50,234 bases of DNA from Bacteroidota bacterium (GTDB taxonomy: Bacteria; Bacteroidota; Bacteroidia; B-17B0; Aurantibacillaceae), in NCBI GenBank assembly GCA_018267655.1, contig JAFDYB010000073.1, positions 1 to 50,234 of the forward strand, read 5' to 3'. The position numbers and the translations under genes were made by a program. The notes beneath the pieces were generated by a model. The model was not told where the DNA came from, did no database searches, and saw only the letters and a list, made by a program, of their open reading frames with translations. Positions 27,413 to 36,450 of this stretch are shown here, piece after piece; the first letter of the stretch is position 1, and each line of letters begins with the position of its first letter.

Positions 27413-28738
27413 TTAAAATTTTTCGCCTTCTAATTTTGCAATAACAGCACTGGCCACAGCATTTCCAACAACGTTAGTAGCACTTCTACCCATATCTAAA
27501 ATTTGATCAACCGCAAGCAATAACAATAGCCCTTCGCCAGGTATTTTAAAAGTAGCAAGCATGCCGGCAATTACAACTAATGATGCTCTAGGAACGCCTG
27601 CCATGCCTTTGCTAGTTAAAAGTAAAATCAACATCATTTTAATTTGATCGGCTGTGCTAATTTCAATGCCATAACTTTGAGCAATAAAAATTGTTGCAAA
27701 AGTCATGTACATAATGCTTCCGTCAAGATTAAAACTATAACCAAGCGGCAAAACAAAACTAACAATGCGGTTGCTTATACCGTGCTTTTCAAGCGCTTCA
27801 ATAGTTTTAGGCATTGCACTTTCACTGCTGGCTGTGCTAAATGCAAGTAAAATAGGCTCTTGCAAATCTCGCATTAGTTTTTTGAAATTTATTTTAAACA
27901 AAACAGAAATTCCAAATAAAATAATAAAAACAAAAAACAGTAAGCCTCCAAAAAAACAAAGAATAAGATAAACATAGCCTTGTAAAACATCAATTCCTTG
28001 TTGAATAACAACTGCTGTAATAGCTCCAAACACACCAATTGGCGCAAAACGCATCACAAAATCAGTTATTTTAAACATGATGTGGCTTAAGCTTTCAAAA
28101 AAATCAATTACAATTTTTGAAATACTACCAATGGTTGCGCAGGCAATTCCAAAAAAGATTGAAAAAACTACAATTGGCAACACGTCGTTAGATGCCATAG
28201 AGCGAATAATGCTTTCGGGTATTACATGATCTATAAAATTTTTAGCGTCTTGTGCTTTTGTGTTTACCCCCGTTGTTGAATTTGAGTCGGGTAGGGGCAA
28301 ATGCATTACTTTGCCTGGCTCAAATACATTAACTAAAATTAAACCTAGTAATAAAGCAATAAGTGTAGCCGAAGTAAAATAAATTAAAGTTTTTAATCCA
28401 ATTCTTCCAACACTTTTAAAATCGCCAAGTTTAGCAACACCAACAATTAGCACAGAAAGCACAAGGGGAGAAATAATCATTTTAATTAGATGCAAAAAAA
28501 TATCGCTTAAAATTGAAAAATAGGAAGCTGTTTTTTTCTTTTGTTCGTTACACTGCTTTACTTCATTGTAATGCAAAATATTATTACTTGTTTCAGAGGG
28601 GGTTAATTGACTTTCAGGTTTTTCAATTTTTTTAGTGATAACATAGTCAGATGTTATTTTTTTATTTATAATAAACCCTGCTATTAAGCCCAATATTAAA
28701 GCAGAAAATATAAAAAAGAGTAATTTGTTTTTTTTCAA
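27413..28738 (-). CDS. Dicarboxylate/amino acid:cation symporter (DAACS family)
   Basis: 441-residue inner-membrane transporter of the GltP/DctA family. About eight TM segments plus two re-entrant hairpins are expected. Visible motifs are FSTASSESAMPKT (hairpin 1), SFVLPLGYSFNLDGS, and the second hairpin MAGVPRASLV. A hydrophilic loop of about 40 residues after TM1 (KPESQLTPSETSNN...) is longer than in GltPh. It imports glutamate, aspartate or C4-dicarboxylates with Na+ or H+; the substrate cannot be told. It starts 11 bases after the flippase stop, so it is second in that operon. Confidence 0.93.
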   Translation of the reverse strand: MKKNKLLFFIFSALILGLIAGFIINKKITSDYVITKKIEKPESQLTPSETSNNILHYNEVKQCNEQKKKTASYFSILSDIFLHLIKMIISPLVLSVLIVGVAKLGDFKSVGRIGLKTLIYFTSATLIALLLGLILVNVFEPGKVMHLPLPDSNSTTGVNTKAQDAKNFIDHVIPESIIRSMASNDVLPIVVFSIFFGIACATIGSISKIVIDFFESLSHIMFKITDFVMRFAPIGVFGAITAVVIQQGIDVLQGYVYLILCFFGGLLFFVFIILFGISVLFKINFKKLMRDLQEPILLAFSTASSESAMPKTIEALEKHGISNRIVSFVLPLGYSFNLDGSIMYMTFATIFIAQSYGIEISTADQIKMMLILLLTSKGMAGVPRASLVVIAGMLATFKIPGEGLLLLLAVDQILDMGRSATNVVGNAVASAVIAKLEGEKF

Positions 28739-28749
28739 TTTAAAAAGTA

Positions 28750-30210
28750 TTAATGAATGTTTTTTCTGATAATTCCAAAATTAGCTAAAGTAGTTTTAAT
28801 TTCAGTTTTAAAAATAAAATAAACAAAAATGCAAAATATGCATAACTCAGTTACGTAGAAAGATAAACTATAAGTTTTTGAAAATTGAAACTGCACAAGA
28901 TTTATTGCAAAAAACGTAGCGGGAATTAAAAATATTTTTACAAAGTTAAAATCATAATTAAATACATTTTTTGTAAAAATAACAGAGAGTACACATTGTA
29001 ATATTTTAACGATAAGTGCCGCATATATAGCGCCTGTTAAACCAAAAAATAAAATAAAATAATATGTTAAAGGCAACTGTATAATAGTGTTAACTACAAA
29101 TATTTTTAGTAAAACATTTATTTTTTTTGAGTATAAAATAGTGCTTAAATAAAAATTAATGATACTTCGGGTGGCGTAACCCGCAGCAATTATGCCAATG
29201 TAAGGTAATGCTTGAAAAAAACCTTCTTTTTTTATTATTAAAGGATAAATTATTGGAATAAAAATGCAAAATAAAATTAACCAAAAAATATTTAATACAG
29301 TAAAAACATTAAAATACCTATTGCTTTCCGGTGTTGTTTTATTTGATTTGTTTTTTGCCCAAATTTCAAATAGTTTTGGATAAATAACAGCAGATAGTGA
29401 GTTTTGTAAAAATTCTATACCAAAAAAACACTTCATTAATAAGTCGTATGAATTTAAGTAAGAAAGGTTTATGTTGTTTTGTAAAACATATCTATCCGCT
29501 TGCGACAAAAACCAGCCACACAAAACATAAATAAAGTATGGAAAACAAAAACGGATTAACTCAGGTAAAAAACTACTATTAAGTTTATATATTGAATTGG
29601 CATAAAATATAACTTGTGCGAGTATAAATATAATAAGTCCAGAAACTAATCTTCCATAAATAGGACCAATAATGGTGTTAGGAAAAATTTGTAAGCCTCC
29701 AACTGTAATGCCTATTGTTGCAATAAAATTAATAAGATTAGTTGCCAAAAATAATTTTGATTTTTTTTGATAAATTAATAAAATACTCGCAGCTTTAAAG
29801 TATGAATTAAAAAACGCAGTTAAAATTGAGTAAAAGCCATAAGGCCAAAACTTCATTTCAATACTTGTGGCGTATAATTTTGAAAATAAAATATTCCCAA
29901 AAATGGCTGATAGTAAAATAATAACCCCGCCAATACTCAATAAAAGTATAGATACAGTGCCTGTAAACTTTTTTTGAGCACTTTCGTTTTCAGAAAGTTG
30001 AGTATATTGCACGCCAAAGTATGAATCAACTGAAAAAGAGAATAAAATTTGAAATAATAATGAAACGCTGATATAAAATAAAACCTGAGTATATTGTACA
30101 TCGCTTAAGTAATTGGTATAAAAAGGAAGCATTAAAATGCTGGCAAGCATAGGTAAAGCACCCCCAATGGTAAAAACAAACGACGATTTTGCAAACGATT
30201 TACTTATCAT
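28750..30210 (-). CDS. Polysaccharide flippase, Wzx/MATE-like superfamily
   Basis: 486 very hydrophobic residues with about 12-14 TM segments and the family start FAKSSFVFTIGGALPMLASILMLPFYTNYL. It probably flips lipid-linked glycan units across the inner membrane. It diverges from a methyltransferase-glycosyltransferase pair on the plus strand, suggesting a small surface-glycan locus. The symporter gene follows by 11 bases, an unusual partner. Confidence 0.88.
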   Translation of the reverse strand: MISKSFAKSSFVFTIGGALPMLASILMLPFYTNYLSDVQYTQVLFYISVSLLFQILFSFSVDSYFGVQYTQLSENESAQKKFTGTVSILLLSIGGVIILLSAIFGNILFSKLYATSIEMKFWPYGFYSILTAFFNSYFKAASILLIYQKKSKLFLATNLINFIATIGITVGGLQIFPNTIIGPIYGRLVSGLIIFILAQVIFYANSIYKLNSSFLPELIRFCFPYFIYVLCGWFLSQADRYVLQNNINLSYLNSYDLLMKCFFGIEFLQNSLSAVIYPKLFEIWAKNKSNKTTPESNRYFNVFTVLNIFWLILFCIFIPIIYPLIIKKEGFFQALPYIGIIAAGYATRSIINFYLSTILYSKKINVLLKIFVVNTIIQLPLTYYFILFFGLTGAIYAALIVKILQCVLSVIFTKNVFNYDFNFVKIFLIPATFFAINLVQFQFSKTYSLSFYVTELCIFCIFVYFIFKTEIKTTLANFGIIRKNIH

Positions 30211-30281
30211 TTTAAACGATAAATGTATAAATTTGTAATGAGAGGATAAGCAATCAACAAAAATTAAAATTATTTAAATAA

Positions 30282-30992
30282 ATGACAAATAATAATCATG
30301 CCACCGGCAACGAAGTAAAATCGTTTTACAATAATTATAAAATACAGCAGCAATCAATAGGAGTCAATATTAGGCACCGAACTATTTTTAAAAACTTGAG
30401 GAAAGAAGGGTTGCTGCCAACGCATAAAGTGCTTGAAATAGGTTGTGGAATAGGTACTGTAAGCGGTTTAATTATTAACTATTTGAGCCAAGGCTTTTTT
30501 GTGGGAGTAGATATAAGCAACGAAAGCATTGAGTTTGCTAAAAAACGTTTTTCAACTAAAAACAATGCTGAGTTTTTAGTGAACGATATGTCGGCTTTTT
30601 CCCACAAATTTAAATTTGATTATATAGTTTTGCCCGATGTGCTTGAACACATACCGGTTGAATTGCACGCCGGTATATTTAAATTATTAGAAAGCGTATC
30701 GCATAACGACACGCAAATTCTTATAAATATTCCTGAACCGCATTGTTTAAATTGGATTCGACAAAACCATCCTCAAAAACTTCAAATTATTGATCAATCG
30801 CTTGACACTGCAAAACTAATAGGCGACGCCAATAATGCCGGCTTTAAGCTGTACTCAATGAACTCGTATGGCTTACAATACCAAGAAAACGAATATACCA
30901 GCTTTGTGTTTAAGCGTAACTTGCAAAAAAGTAATTATCATTTAAAACCCAAGTATAAACTAGCTTCAGAAAATTTATTAAGCAAACTATAA
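30282..30992 (+). CDS. Class I SAM-dependent methyltransferase
   Basis: 236 residues. SAM motif I is VLEIGCGIGTVSG (about 51-63); motif II is VDISNESIEFAKKRF and motif IV LPDVLEHIP. It looks like a methyltransferase domain as found in glycan loci, perhaps acting on a sugar or lipid carrier. Its stop overlaps the next start by one base (TAATG). A -7 box TAAATTTG at 30228-30235 could drive the pair. Confidence 0.88.
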   Translation: MTNNNHATGNEVKSFYNNYKIQQQSIGVNIRHRTIFKNLRKEGLLPTHKVLEIGCGIGTVSGLIINYLSQGFFVGVDISNESIEFAKKRFSTKNNAEFLVNDMSAFSHKFKFDYIVLPDVLEHIPVELHAGIFKLLESVSHNDTQILINIPEPHCLNWIRQNHPQKLQIIDQSLDTAKLIGDANNAGFKLYSMNSYGLQYQENEYTSFVFKRNLQKSNYHLKPKYKLASENLLSKL

Positions 30993-32221
30993 TGTCGCGT
31001 TTATTTTTATTTACTAATTTTTTTCCGTTTGAAAAAAGCGAACCTTTTTTAGTAAATGAATTTGAATATACTAAAACAAAGTTTGATAATATTGATTTGT
31101 TTGCGTTGTACGGACATACACCTAATTTAAAAAACACAAGTCAAATTACCGTAAACAATACGGTATTTAAAAGCACAACATCAAAAATTAATTTACTTTT
31201 AAAAGGTGTTTTTTGCTTTTCGCCTTGCCATATACATATAGCAGAGTTTTTTAAGAAAAAAATATATTTAAGCGCTAAAAAATCATATTGGTTTTTTGTA
31301 AATTTATTAGTAGCCCGTTCAATAATGGCAAGCAAATCATTTAAAAAAATTAAACAAGCAATTGCCTCAAATGAGCCGGCTTTATTTTATTTTTATTGGG
31401 GCGATAATTTTACAAGCATTATTCCATATTTAAAAGTAAACACATCAAACACAAAAATTATTATACGCTTACACGGCTCAGACTTGTACGAAGAAACAAA
31501 AGCTAATTATGCACCCTTGCGCGAATTAATTTTTAAAAATGCGCATAAATTATATACGGTATCTTGCTTTGGCCAAAAGTATTTAACTGAAAAATATCCG
31601 GAATATACGTCAAAAATAATTGTAAGCCGTTTAGGTGTTTCTTTTGTAAATCAAAAAAAAGAGCTAGCGTTAAATAAAGCTGAAAATTATACAATTGTTA
31701 GTGTTTCAAACGTTGTTGCCTTAAAGCGCGTTGATAAAATTTTTGAAATAATAAACAGACTGCCCTTAAACATTACTTGGCATCACTTTGGTGGTGGCGC
31801 TTTGCTTAGTAATTTGAAAAAAAAAACAGTAAATAAATGCGAAAACGTAAATATTATTTTTCATGGACATGTTGAAAACAAAGAATTAATTGCATTTTAT
31901 AACAATAATTATGTAGATGTTTTTATAAATTATAGCACCACAGAGGGAGTACCTGTTTCTATTATGGAAGCCTTTATGTTTGGGATACCTGTTTTTGCCA
32001 CAAATGTTGGTGGAGTAGGGGAACTTGTAAACGAAAATAATGGTGTACTACTAAACAAAAATACTACTGTAGAAGAGGCCTCAAGTAAACTAAAAAGCTT
32101 CCTGCAAACATCTAAAAGTCAAGAAATAATCAAACTGCGCGCTAATGCTCAATACACGTATCAACAATGTTGCAATGCACAAGTAAATTACACCAATTTT
32201 TATGAAAATATTGGCGAATAA
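30992..32221 (+). CDS. Glycosyltransferase family 4
   Basis: 409 residues, GT-B fold. The N-terminal domain is less conserved (RLHGSDLYEE near 161-170). The C-terminal nucleotide-sugar domain has VSNVVALKRVDKIFEII, HFGGGAL, FHGHVENKEL and the E-x7-E type block STTEGVPVSIMEAFMFGIPVFATNVGG. It retains nucleotide-sugar donors for surface glycan synthesis; sugar unknown. It overlaps the methyltransferase by one base and is the last gene of the pair. Confidence 0.92.
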   Translation: MSRLFLFTNFFPFEKSEPFLVNEFEYTKTKFDNIDLFALYGHTPNLKNTSQITVNNTVFKSTTSKINLLLKGVFCFSPCHIHIAEFFKKKIYLSAKKSYWFFVNLLVARSIMASKSFKKIKQAIASNEPALFYFYWGDNFTSIIPYLKVNTSNTKIIIRLHGSDLYEETKANYAPLRELIFKNAHKLYTVSCFGQKYLTEKYPEYTSKIIVSRLGVSFVNQKKELALNKAENYTIVSVSNVVALKRVDKIFEIINRLPLNITWHHFGGGALLSNLKKKTVNKCENVNIIFHGHVENKELIAFYNNNYVDVFINYSTTEGVPVSIMEAFMFGIPVFATNVGGVGELVNENNGVLLNKNTTVEEASSKLKSFLQTSKSQEIIKLRANAQYTYQQCCNAQVNYTNFYENIGE

Positions 32222-32339
32222 TTTTAATAACAATGTGTTAACAAGTTATAAACTTAAAATTTTGTTGAATTAATTTTTTTCGTTTACTTGCGCTCTGTTA
32301 ATCTATTAATGGCTTATTTTTATCGATAAAATTAAAATT

Positions 32340-33233
32340 ATGTACGGAAATAAAATAATATTAATGTTTACAGTTGCAATTGCTTTAACGGCATGCAATG
32401 GCGAACAAAAAACAGATGTAAAAAAAGATGAAATTGTTGAAACCCCTGATACAATCAAGGCTTCACAATTTAATATATCGGGTCAATTATTTAGCGTGCC
32501 ATCGCCTGTTCAAACAGCCTTGCTGGTGCAAAAAAGCGGCGTTAGCTATGATAAAGCGCTTTTGAATCAACCTAGCAAAGTAAATACGTTTAATACTGAT
32601 TTTGCAAGGTCGCTTAATTTAGGAATTTATGGTGCAGATTTAGGCTATGTGTCGTTATACAATCAAACACAAGACGCTTTAAGTTATTTAGGCTCTGTAA
32701 AGCAATTGGCTGATAAATTAGGTATTACTGCAGCGTTTGATTCAGGAACAATTGAGCGCTTTCAGAAAAATATTTCAAATAAAGATAGTATGATGGTGTT
32801 AGTAGGAATTGCTTACCGCAGCAGCGATGCTTATTTGAAAAACAATAAAAGAAATGATGTAAGCAGTTTAATATTAGCAGGTGGCTGGATAGAAAGTTTG
32901 CACTTTTCAACATCTGCATACAAGCAAAAACCAAATGAAGATATTAAAAATCGTATTGCCCAACAAAAACAATCTCTTACAAGCATTATTAAAGTGTTAG
33001 AGCTAAACAAAACACCGGAAGTAGAAGCTTTAGTTAAGGAATTAAACGACTTGGCAAAGGTTTACGAAGGTATTCAATTTAAATATGTTTTTGCCGAGCC
33101 AGTTACTGACTCAATAAAAAAACTAACCTATATTAATAGTACAACAGAAGTAACAGTAACCAGCGAGCAAATAACTCAAATTACTTCTAAAATAGCTCAA
33201 ATTCGTAATAAAATTATTTCAACACAATCGTAG
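32340..33233 (+). CDS. Hypothetical lipoprotein
   Basis: 297 residues. The signal ends in a lipobox with Cys19 (LTACNGEQ). The mature part is helical and charged with no family recognised by eye. It is followed 62 bases later by another exported unknown on the same strand. Confidence 0.75.
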   Translation: MYGNKIILMFTVAIALTACNGEQKTDVKKDEIVETPDTIKASQFNISGQLFSVPSPVQTALLVQKSGVSYDKALLNQPSKVNTFNTDFARSLNLGIYGADLGYVSLYNQTQDALSYLGSVKQLADKLGITAAFDSGTIERFQKNISNKDSMMVLVGIAYRSSDAYLKNNKRNDVSSLILAGGWIESLHFSTSAYKQKPNEDIKNRIAQQKQSLTSIIKVLELNKTPEVEALVKELNDLAKVYEGIQFKYVFAEPVTDSIKKLTYINSTTEVTVTSEQITQITSKIAQIRNKIISTQS

Positions 33234-33295
33234 TATTTCTAATAAATTTATAAAACACTTAACCCATAGTTTTACAATAAACAAATATTTATACA

Positions 33296-33724
33296 ATGAA
33301 AAAAATATTAGTAACATTCTCAATCATAGCGCTTACCATTGCAGCAAATAAAGCCAACGCACAATGCGACTCAATAGCAAGTCAATGTGCAAAGCATATT
33401 ATAGCAAGCTTTATTTCCGATGGGCAGCAGTATAGGTCATTGCTTTTAAATTCTGAAGAAACAGCAGAATTTCGCACTACTTTTTTTGGAGAAACAACTT
33501 ATCGTATAGCTGCTTGTAGCGGTAAATCCGACGGAAACTTAATATTTAATATTTACGATCAAGACAGGCATTTGTTATTTACAAATCGTACGCAAAAAAA
33601 CGCTCCTTATTGGGATTTTAAAGTTAAATCAACCTTAGAGGTAATTATCGAAGGACAATTAGATGCCAATAAAAACCCTGGCTCAGGTTGTGCAGTTATA
33701 TTAATTGGCTTTAAACAAAAGTAA
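33296..33724 (+). CDS. Hypothetical exported protein
   Basis: 142 residues. Signal peptide about 1-22 (ending NKANAQ), then a compact beta-rich domain (EFRTTFFGETTYRIAACSGKSDGNLIF, YWDFKVKSTLEVIIEGQLD). Four Cys residues in the mature part could form disulfides. The pattern recalls small Bacteroidota periplasmic proteins with a T9SS-independent jelly-roll fold; no function is assigned. Confidence 0.72.
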   Translation: MKKILVTFSIIALTIAANKANAQCDSIASQCAKHIIASFISDGQQYRSLLLNSEETAEFRTTFFGETTYRIAACSGKSDGNLIFNIYDQDRHLLFTNRTQKNAPYWDFKVKSTLEVIIEGQLDANKNPGSGCAVILIGFKQK

Positions 33725-34000
33725 TTCTTGTAGTTAGTAAAAATTTTAAATTTATATTAGAATTTTTAACCATAGACCTTTTTTTACTTAAATCAAAAGC
33801 GATTATAATACTTTAATAATTCATAAAATCAATTAACGAATTATTCACTGAAGATTATCCAGTTTTTAGTTGAAATTCAAAAAATAATTGAAATTATTAG
33901 GCTGGGGTAGATTTTTTTTGATAGCCGTGTTATGTGATTTAAGTAGGTTCTAAATTTCATCAGCAGTAGATTATCAAAAAAAACAGGTGTGGCGAAGAAT

Positions 34001-34017
34001 TATACCAAGTTCAAATA
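34001..34017. repeat. Copy of a dispersed repeat arm
   Basis: TATACCAAGTTCAAATA matches the left arm of the element at 47108-47148 over about 15 bases. The paired right arm is absent here, so this looks like a remnant. Confidence 0.5.
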
Positions 34018-34068
34018 TGTTTTAGTCTAAAGATGCTTACAACAGTGAACTTGTGAGTGAGAATCGAG

Positions 34069-34201
34069 ATGCTGAAACAGTTCAGCATAACAATCAGGGC
34101 CATTCCGAACCTGTTTCGGAATCTGAAATAAAGACTCTGAATCATTCCAAAATAACAGTGGGCTTGTGGTTTTGGGGTGAGATGCTGAAACATTTCAGCA
34201 T
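34069..34201. repeat. Cluster of three REP-like palindromes
   Basis: Three hairpins lie in 133 bases: ATGCTGAA/TTCAGCAT (34069-34088), ATTCCGAA/TTCGGAAT (34102-34122) and ATGCTGAAA/TTTCAGCAT (34182-34201). The first and third share the stem. The block is more GC-rich than its surroundings. Such GATGCTGAAAC...TTCAGCAT units recur as intergenic repeats in Bacteroidota genomes, to my recollection. The 700-base interval 33725-34424 holds no gene: apart from these, a repeat remnant and the rpsU promoter, I see only AT-rich DNA. Confidence 0.7.
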
Positions 34202-34372
34202 GACGGTAGGCTTGTTATCATCTACTCAGCATCAATTTATCTGCTTTTAATAATGTATAGCGATATTGCGCATCTAACTATATAAATTCATATCAATTTT
34301 GAATTAATACATCAATCATTTTGATATTAGCTTAAAGTACACCAAATTAGTTGTTAAAATCTGAAATAATAA

Positions 34373-34402
34373 TTTATTTATTCTAAAAAATAATTATATT
34401 TG
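34373..34402 (+). promoter_or_regulatory. Promoter of rpsU
   Basis: TTTA (34373-34376), 18 bases, TATATTTG (34395-34402). The leader would be about 18 bases and contains no purine-rich Shine-Dalgarno sequence. Confidence 0.6.
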
Positions 34403-34424
34403 TAGCCCAATTTAAAAAAATAGC

Positions 34425-34622
34425 ATGTTAATTATTCAAATAAAAGAAGGCGATAATATTGAAAAAGCCTTAAAAAAGTACAAAAAGAAGTTTGAAAAAA
34501 CTGGTGTTGTAAAACAATTACGCGAACGTCAAAAATTCACAAAACCATCGGTTGCCCGTCGCCAAGAGATAATTAAGGCAAAGTATCGTCAAGCTTTACA
34601 AATTGGCGCTATTGAAAGTTAA
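34425..34622 (+). CDS. rpsU: 30S ribosomal protein bS21
   Basis: 65 basic residues typical of bS21: IQIKEGDNIEKALKKYKKKFEKTG and RRQEIIKAKYRQAL. In Bacteroidota bS21, with bS18 and bS6, sequesters the 16S 3' tail and so blocks anti-Shine-Dalgarno pairing. The rpsU mRNA usually carries a strong Shine-Dalgarno sequence for autoregulation. None is seen here: the leader before the ATG is AATTTAAAAAAATAGC. The order rpsU-xerC-hpf is kept as in relatives. Confidence 0.97.
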   Translation: MLIIQIKEGDNIEKALKKYKKKFEKTGVVKQLRERQKFTKPSVARRQEIIKAKYRQALQIGAIES

Positions 34623-34641
34623 TATTTGTTTATAATATTTT

Positions 34642-34683
34642 AAATCCTCAAATTAAATCGTAATTTAGTCTGAGGATTTTTTT
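34642..34683 (+). terminator. Terminator-like hairpin touching the xerC start codon
   Basis: Outer stem AAATCCTCA/TGAGGATTT (34642-34650 with 34671-34679) and inner stem AATTA/TAATT (34651-34655 with 34661-34665), followed by T tract to 34683. The ATG of xerC is the next base. It probably limits read-through from rpsU into xerC and hpf. Confidence 0.7.
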
Positions 34684-35574
34684 ATGCCCGATGTTTTAGT
34701 AAATGATTTTTTAAATTACCTTTTTCTGCAAAAAAGGTACAGTTCTCATACAAAAATGGCATACTCTAATGATTTAAAGCAGTTAAATGCCTATTTAAAT
34801 CATAACAAAGCTTGTTTACTCCACGAATTAAGCGCTAATACCCTTCGCGATTATTTATCACACCTGGTTTCACTTGGCACTTCTGCCAGAACAGTTAAGC
34901 GAAAGTTGAGTTGCTTTAAATCATTTTTTAAATACCTCCAAAAAAAAGAAATTGTTAAGATTAACCCGGCAACTAATATTAAAGGGCCAAAAACTCAAAA
35001 ACGTTTGCCCGTATTTATAAATGAGCCTCAAATGCAGCATTTAATTAACAATACTGGCCCAGAGAGTAATTTTGAAGCCTGCCGAAATTACTTAATATTT
35101 GAGTTGTTGTACCAAACGGGCATTAGAAGAGCAGAGCTTTTAAATTTACAGGAGACAGACATAGACTTATTTAACCTTCAAATTAAAGTGTTGGGAAAGC
35201 GAAATAAAGAGCGAATAATACCTATAAGTTTACAATTAAAACGAAACCTTGAATACTATTTAGCCGTAAAATCTAAAGAGAATTTAACGAATACGTTGTT
35301 GTTAGTCAATAAAAAAAATAAGACTTTAAGTACCACTTTTTTGAGCAAACTTATTTCAGAAATGCTTAGTGTGATTAGTAATTTACCTAAAAAAAGTCCA
35401 CATGTGCTTCGCCATACCTTTGCTACACATTTGCTTAACAATGGCGCAGATATAAACGCCGTAAAAGAATTATTAGGACACGCTAATTTACAAGCAACAC
35501 AAATATACACACATAATTCAATTGATAAATTAAAGAAAACATACGCCAGGGCGCATCCACGCTCGGGTGAATAA
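34684..35574 (+). CDS. xerC: Tyrosine recombinase, XerC/XerD type
   Basis: 296 residues. The N-terminal SAM-like core-binding domain (about 5-90) precedes the catalytic domain with all six residues: Arg148 (TGIRRAEL), Lys172, His240 and Arg243 ([12 protein letters not shown]), His266 (LLGHANL) and Tyr275 (IYTH). The complete set and 296-residue length match chromosome-dimer resolving XerC/XerD rather than phage integrases. No attachment sites or phage genes are nearby. Its location between rpsU and hpf is the conserved chromosomal one. XerC versus XerD cannot be told by eye. Confidence 0.9.
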   Translation: MPDVLVNDFLNYLFLQKRYSSHTKMAYSNDLKQLNAYLNHNKACLLHELSANTLRDYLSHLVSLGTSARTVKRKLSCFKSFFKYLQKKEIVKINPATNIKGPKTQKRLPVFINEPQMQHLINNTGPESNFEACRNYLIFELLYQTGIRRAELLNLQETDIDLFNLQIKVLGKRNKERIIPISLQLKRNLEYYLAVKSKENLTNTLLLVNKKNKTLSTTFLSKLISEMLSVISNLPKKSPHVLRHTFATHLLNNGADINAVKELLGHANLQATQIYTHNSIDKLKKTYARAHPRSGE

Positions 35575-35584
35575 TAACAAAAAT

Positions 35585-35592
35585 AAAGGAGG
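35585..35592 (+). promoter_or_regulatory. Strong Shine-Dalgarno sequence before hpf
   Basis: AAAGGAGG, eight contiguous bases complementary to the 16S tail (CCUCCUUU), with 8 bases to the ATG at 35601. This is exceptional for Bacteroidota, and no other gene I checked in the window has one. Confidence 0.8.
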
Positions 35593-35600
35593 AATAAATC

Positions 35601-35903
35601 ATGAAAATCAACATTCAAAGCGTGCATTTTGATGCAGACAAAAAGCTAATTAATTTCATTAATGAAAAAGTTGTAAAATTAAACTCATTTTACGACGGTG
35701 TGATAAATACAGATGTTACATTACGATTAGATAAAAATAACCTTAACGCAAATAAAATTGCTGAAATAAAAATACAAGGAAAGGGGCAAGATTTTTTTGC
35801 AAAAAAGCAATGCGAAACATTTGAAGAAGCAACCGATTTAAGTTGTGAAGCCATTAAAACTCAATTAAAAAAACATAAAGAAAAAATTAGAGAAAAATTT
35901 TAA
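35601..35903 (+). CDS. hpf: Ribosome hibernation promoting factor (HPF/RaiA family), short form
   Basis: 100 residues, the short HPF/YfiA form without the long-form C-terminal dimerisation domain: MKINIQSVHFDADKKLINFI, then DVTLRLDK and AEIKIQGKGQDFFAKKQ. The protein binds the 30S decoding centre and silences ribosomes in stationary phase. It lies 26 bases after xerC. It is the only gene noted here with a strong Shine-Dalgarno sequence, suggesting that its translation depends on ribosomes with a free anti-Shine-Dalgarno, such as those lacking bS21 (inference). Confidence 0.93.
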   Translation: MKINIQSVHFDADKKLINFINEKVVKLNSFYDGVINTDVTLRLDKNNLNANKIAEIKIQGKGQDFFAKKQCETFEEATDLSCEAIKTQLKKHKEKIREKF

Positions 35904-35913
35904 GTCTCATTCC

Positions 35914-35947
35914 AAAAAAGGCTGCCACATAAAAGGCAGCTTTTTTT
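35914..35947 (+). terminator. Rho-independent terminator after hpf
   Basis: Stem GCTGCC/GGCAGC (35921-35926 with 35935-35940) extended by an A/T flank, then T7. It marks the end of the rpsU-xerC-hpf unit. Confidence 0.85.
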
Positions 35948-36060
35948 ATGTTACAAAATCATAACAAAAATTTGCCAATTAATTTGTTAATTTAATCTTA
36001 TAATTTGTTTAAAAGACAAAAACAATAATTATTAACTTGCTACTCTAAATAGTTTAAATT

Positions 36061-36444
36061 ATGGAAGTAACAGGAATTTTAAAAGTAAAATTTGATACGC
36101 AAAAAGTAAGCGAGCGTTTTAGCAAACGAGAGTTTGTTTTATCAACAGAAACAAACACCCCCTATCCTCAGCACGTTAGTTTTCAATTAACGCAAGATAA
36201 ATGTTCAAACCTAGATAGTTATAATATTGGAGATGAACTAAAAATACAATTTAATTTGCGTGGAAGAGAGTGGACTAACCCTGAGGGCAATGTAAAATAT
36301 TTTAATACACTTGAAGCATGGCGCATTGAGAGAGGTCAAAATTCAAGTTCACAATTACAACAAGCTTCGCCGGAACAATCCATTTCTAACAATAGCCCTG
36401 TTTTTACCGCTAATGTTGAAGGAAACGACGATTTGCCATTTTAA
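36061..36444 (+). CDS. DUF3127 domain protein
   Basis: 127 residues: an OB-fold-like domain typical of DUF3127 (MEVTGILKVKFDTQKVSERF, KREFVL, GDELKIQFNLRGREWTNPEG, FNTLEAWRI), then a Gln/Ser-rich tail ending NDDLPF. The acidic-hydrophobic C-terminus recalls the tail of SSB proteins that binds partners. A single-stranded DNA-related role is therefore possible but unproven. Confidence 0.88.
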   Translation: MEVTGILKVKFDTQKVSERFSKREFVLSTETNTPYPQHVSFQLTQDKCSNLDSYNIGDELKIQFNLRGREWTNPEGNVKYFNTLEAWRIERGQNSSSQLQQASPEQSISNNSPVFTANVEGNDDLPF

Positions 36445-36450
36445 CGCACT

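Noticed and set aside
34684..35574. Tyrosine recombinase as sign of an integrated phage or island
   Set aside because: It sits in the conserved rpsU-xerC-hpf housekeeping context, with no tRNA gene, attachment repeats or phage genes nearby.
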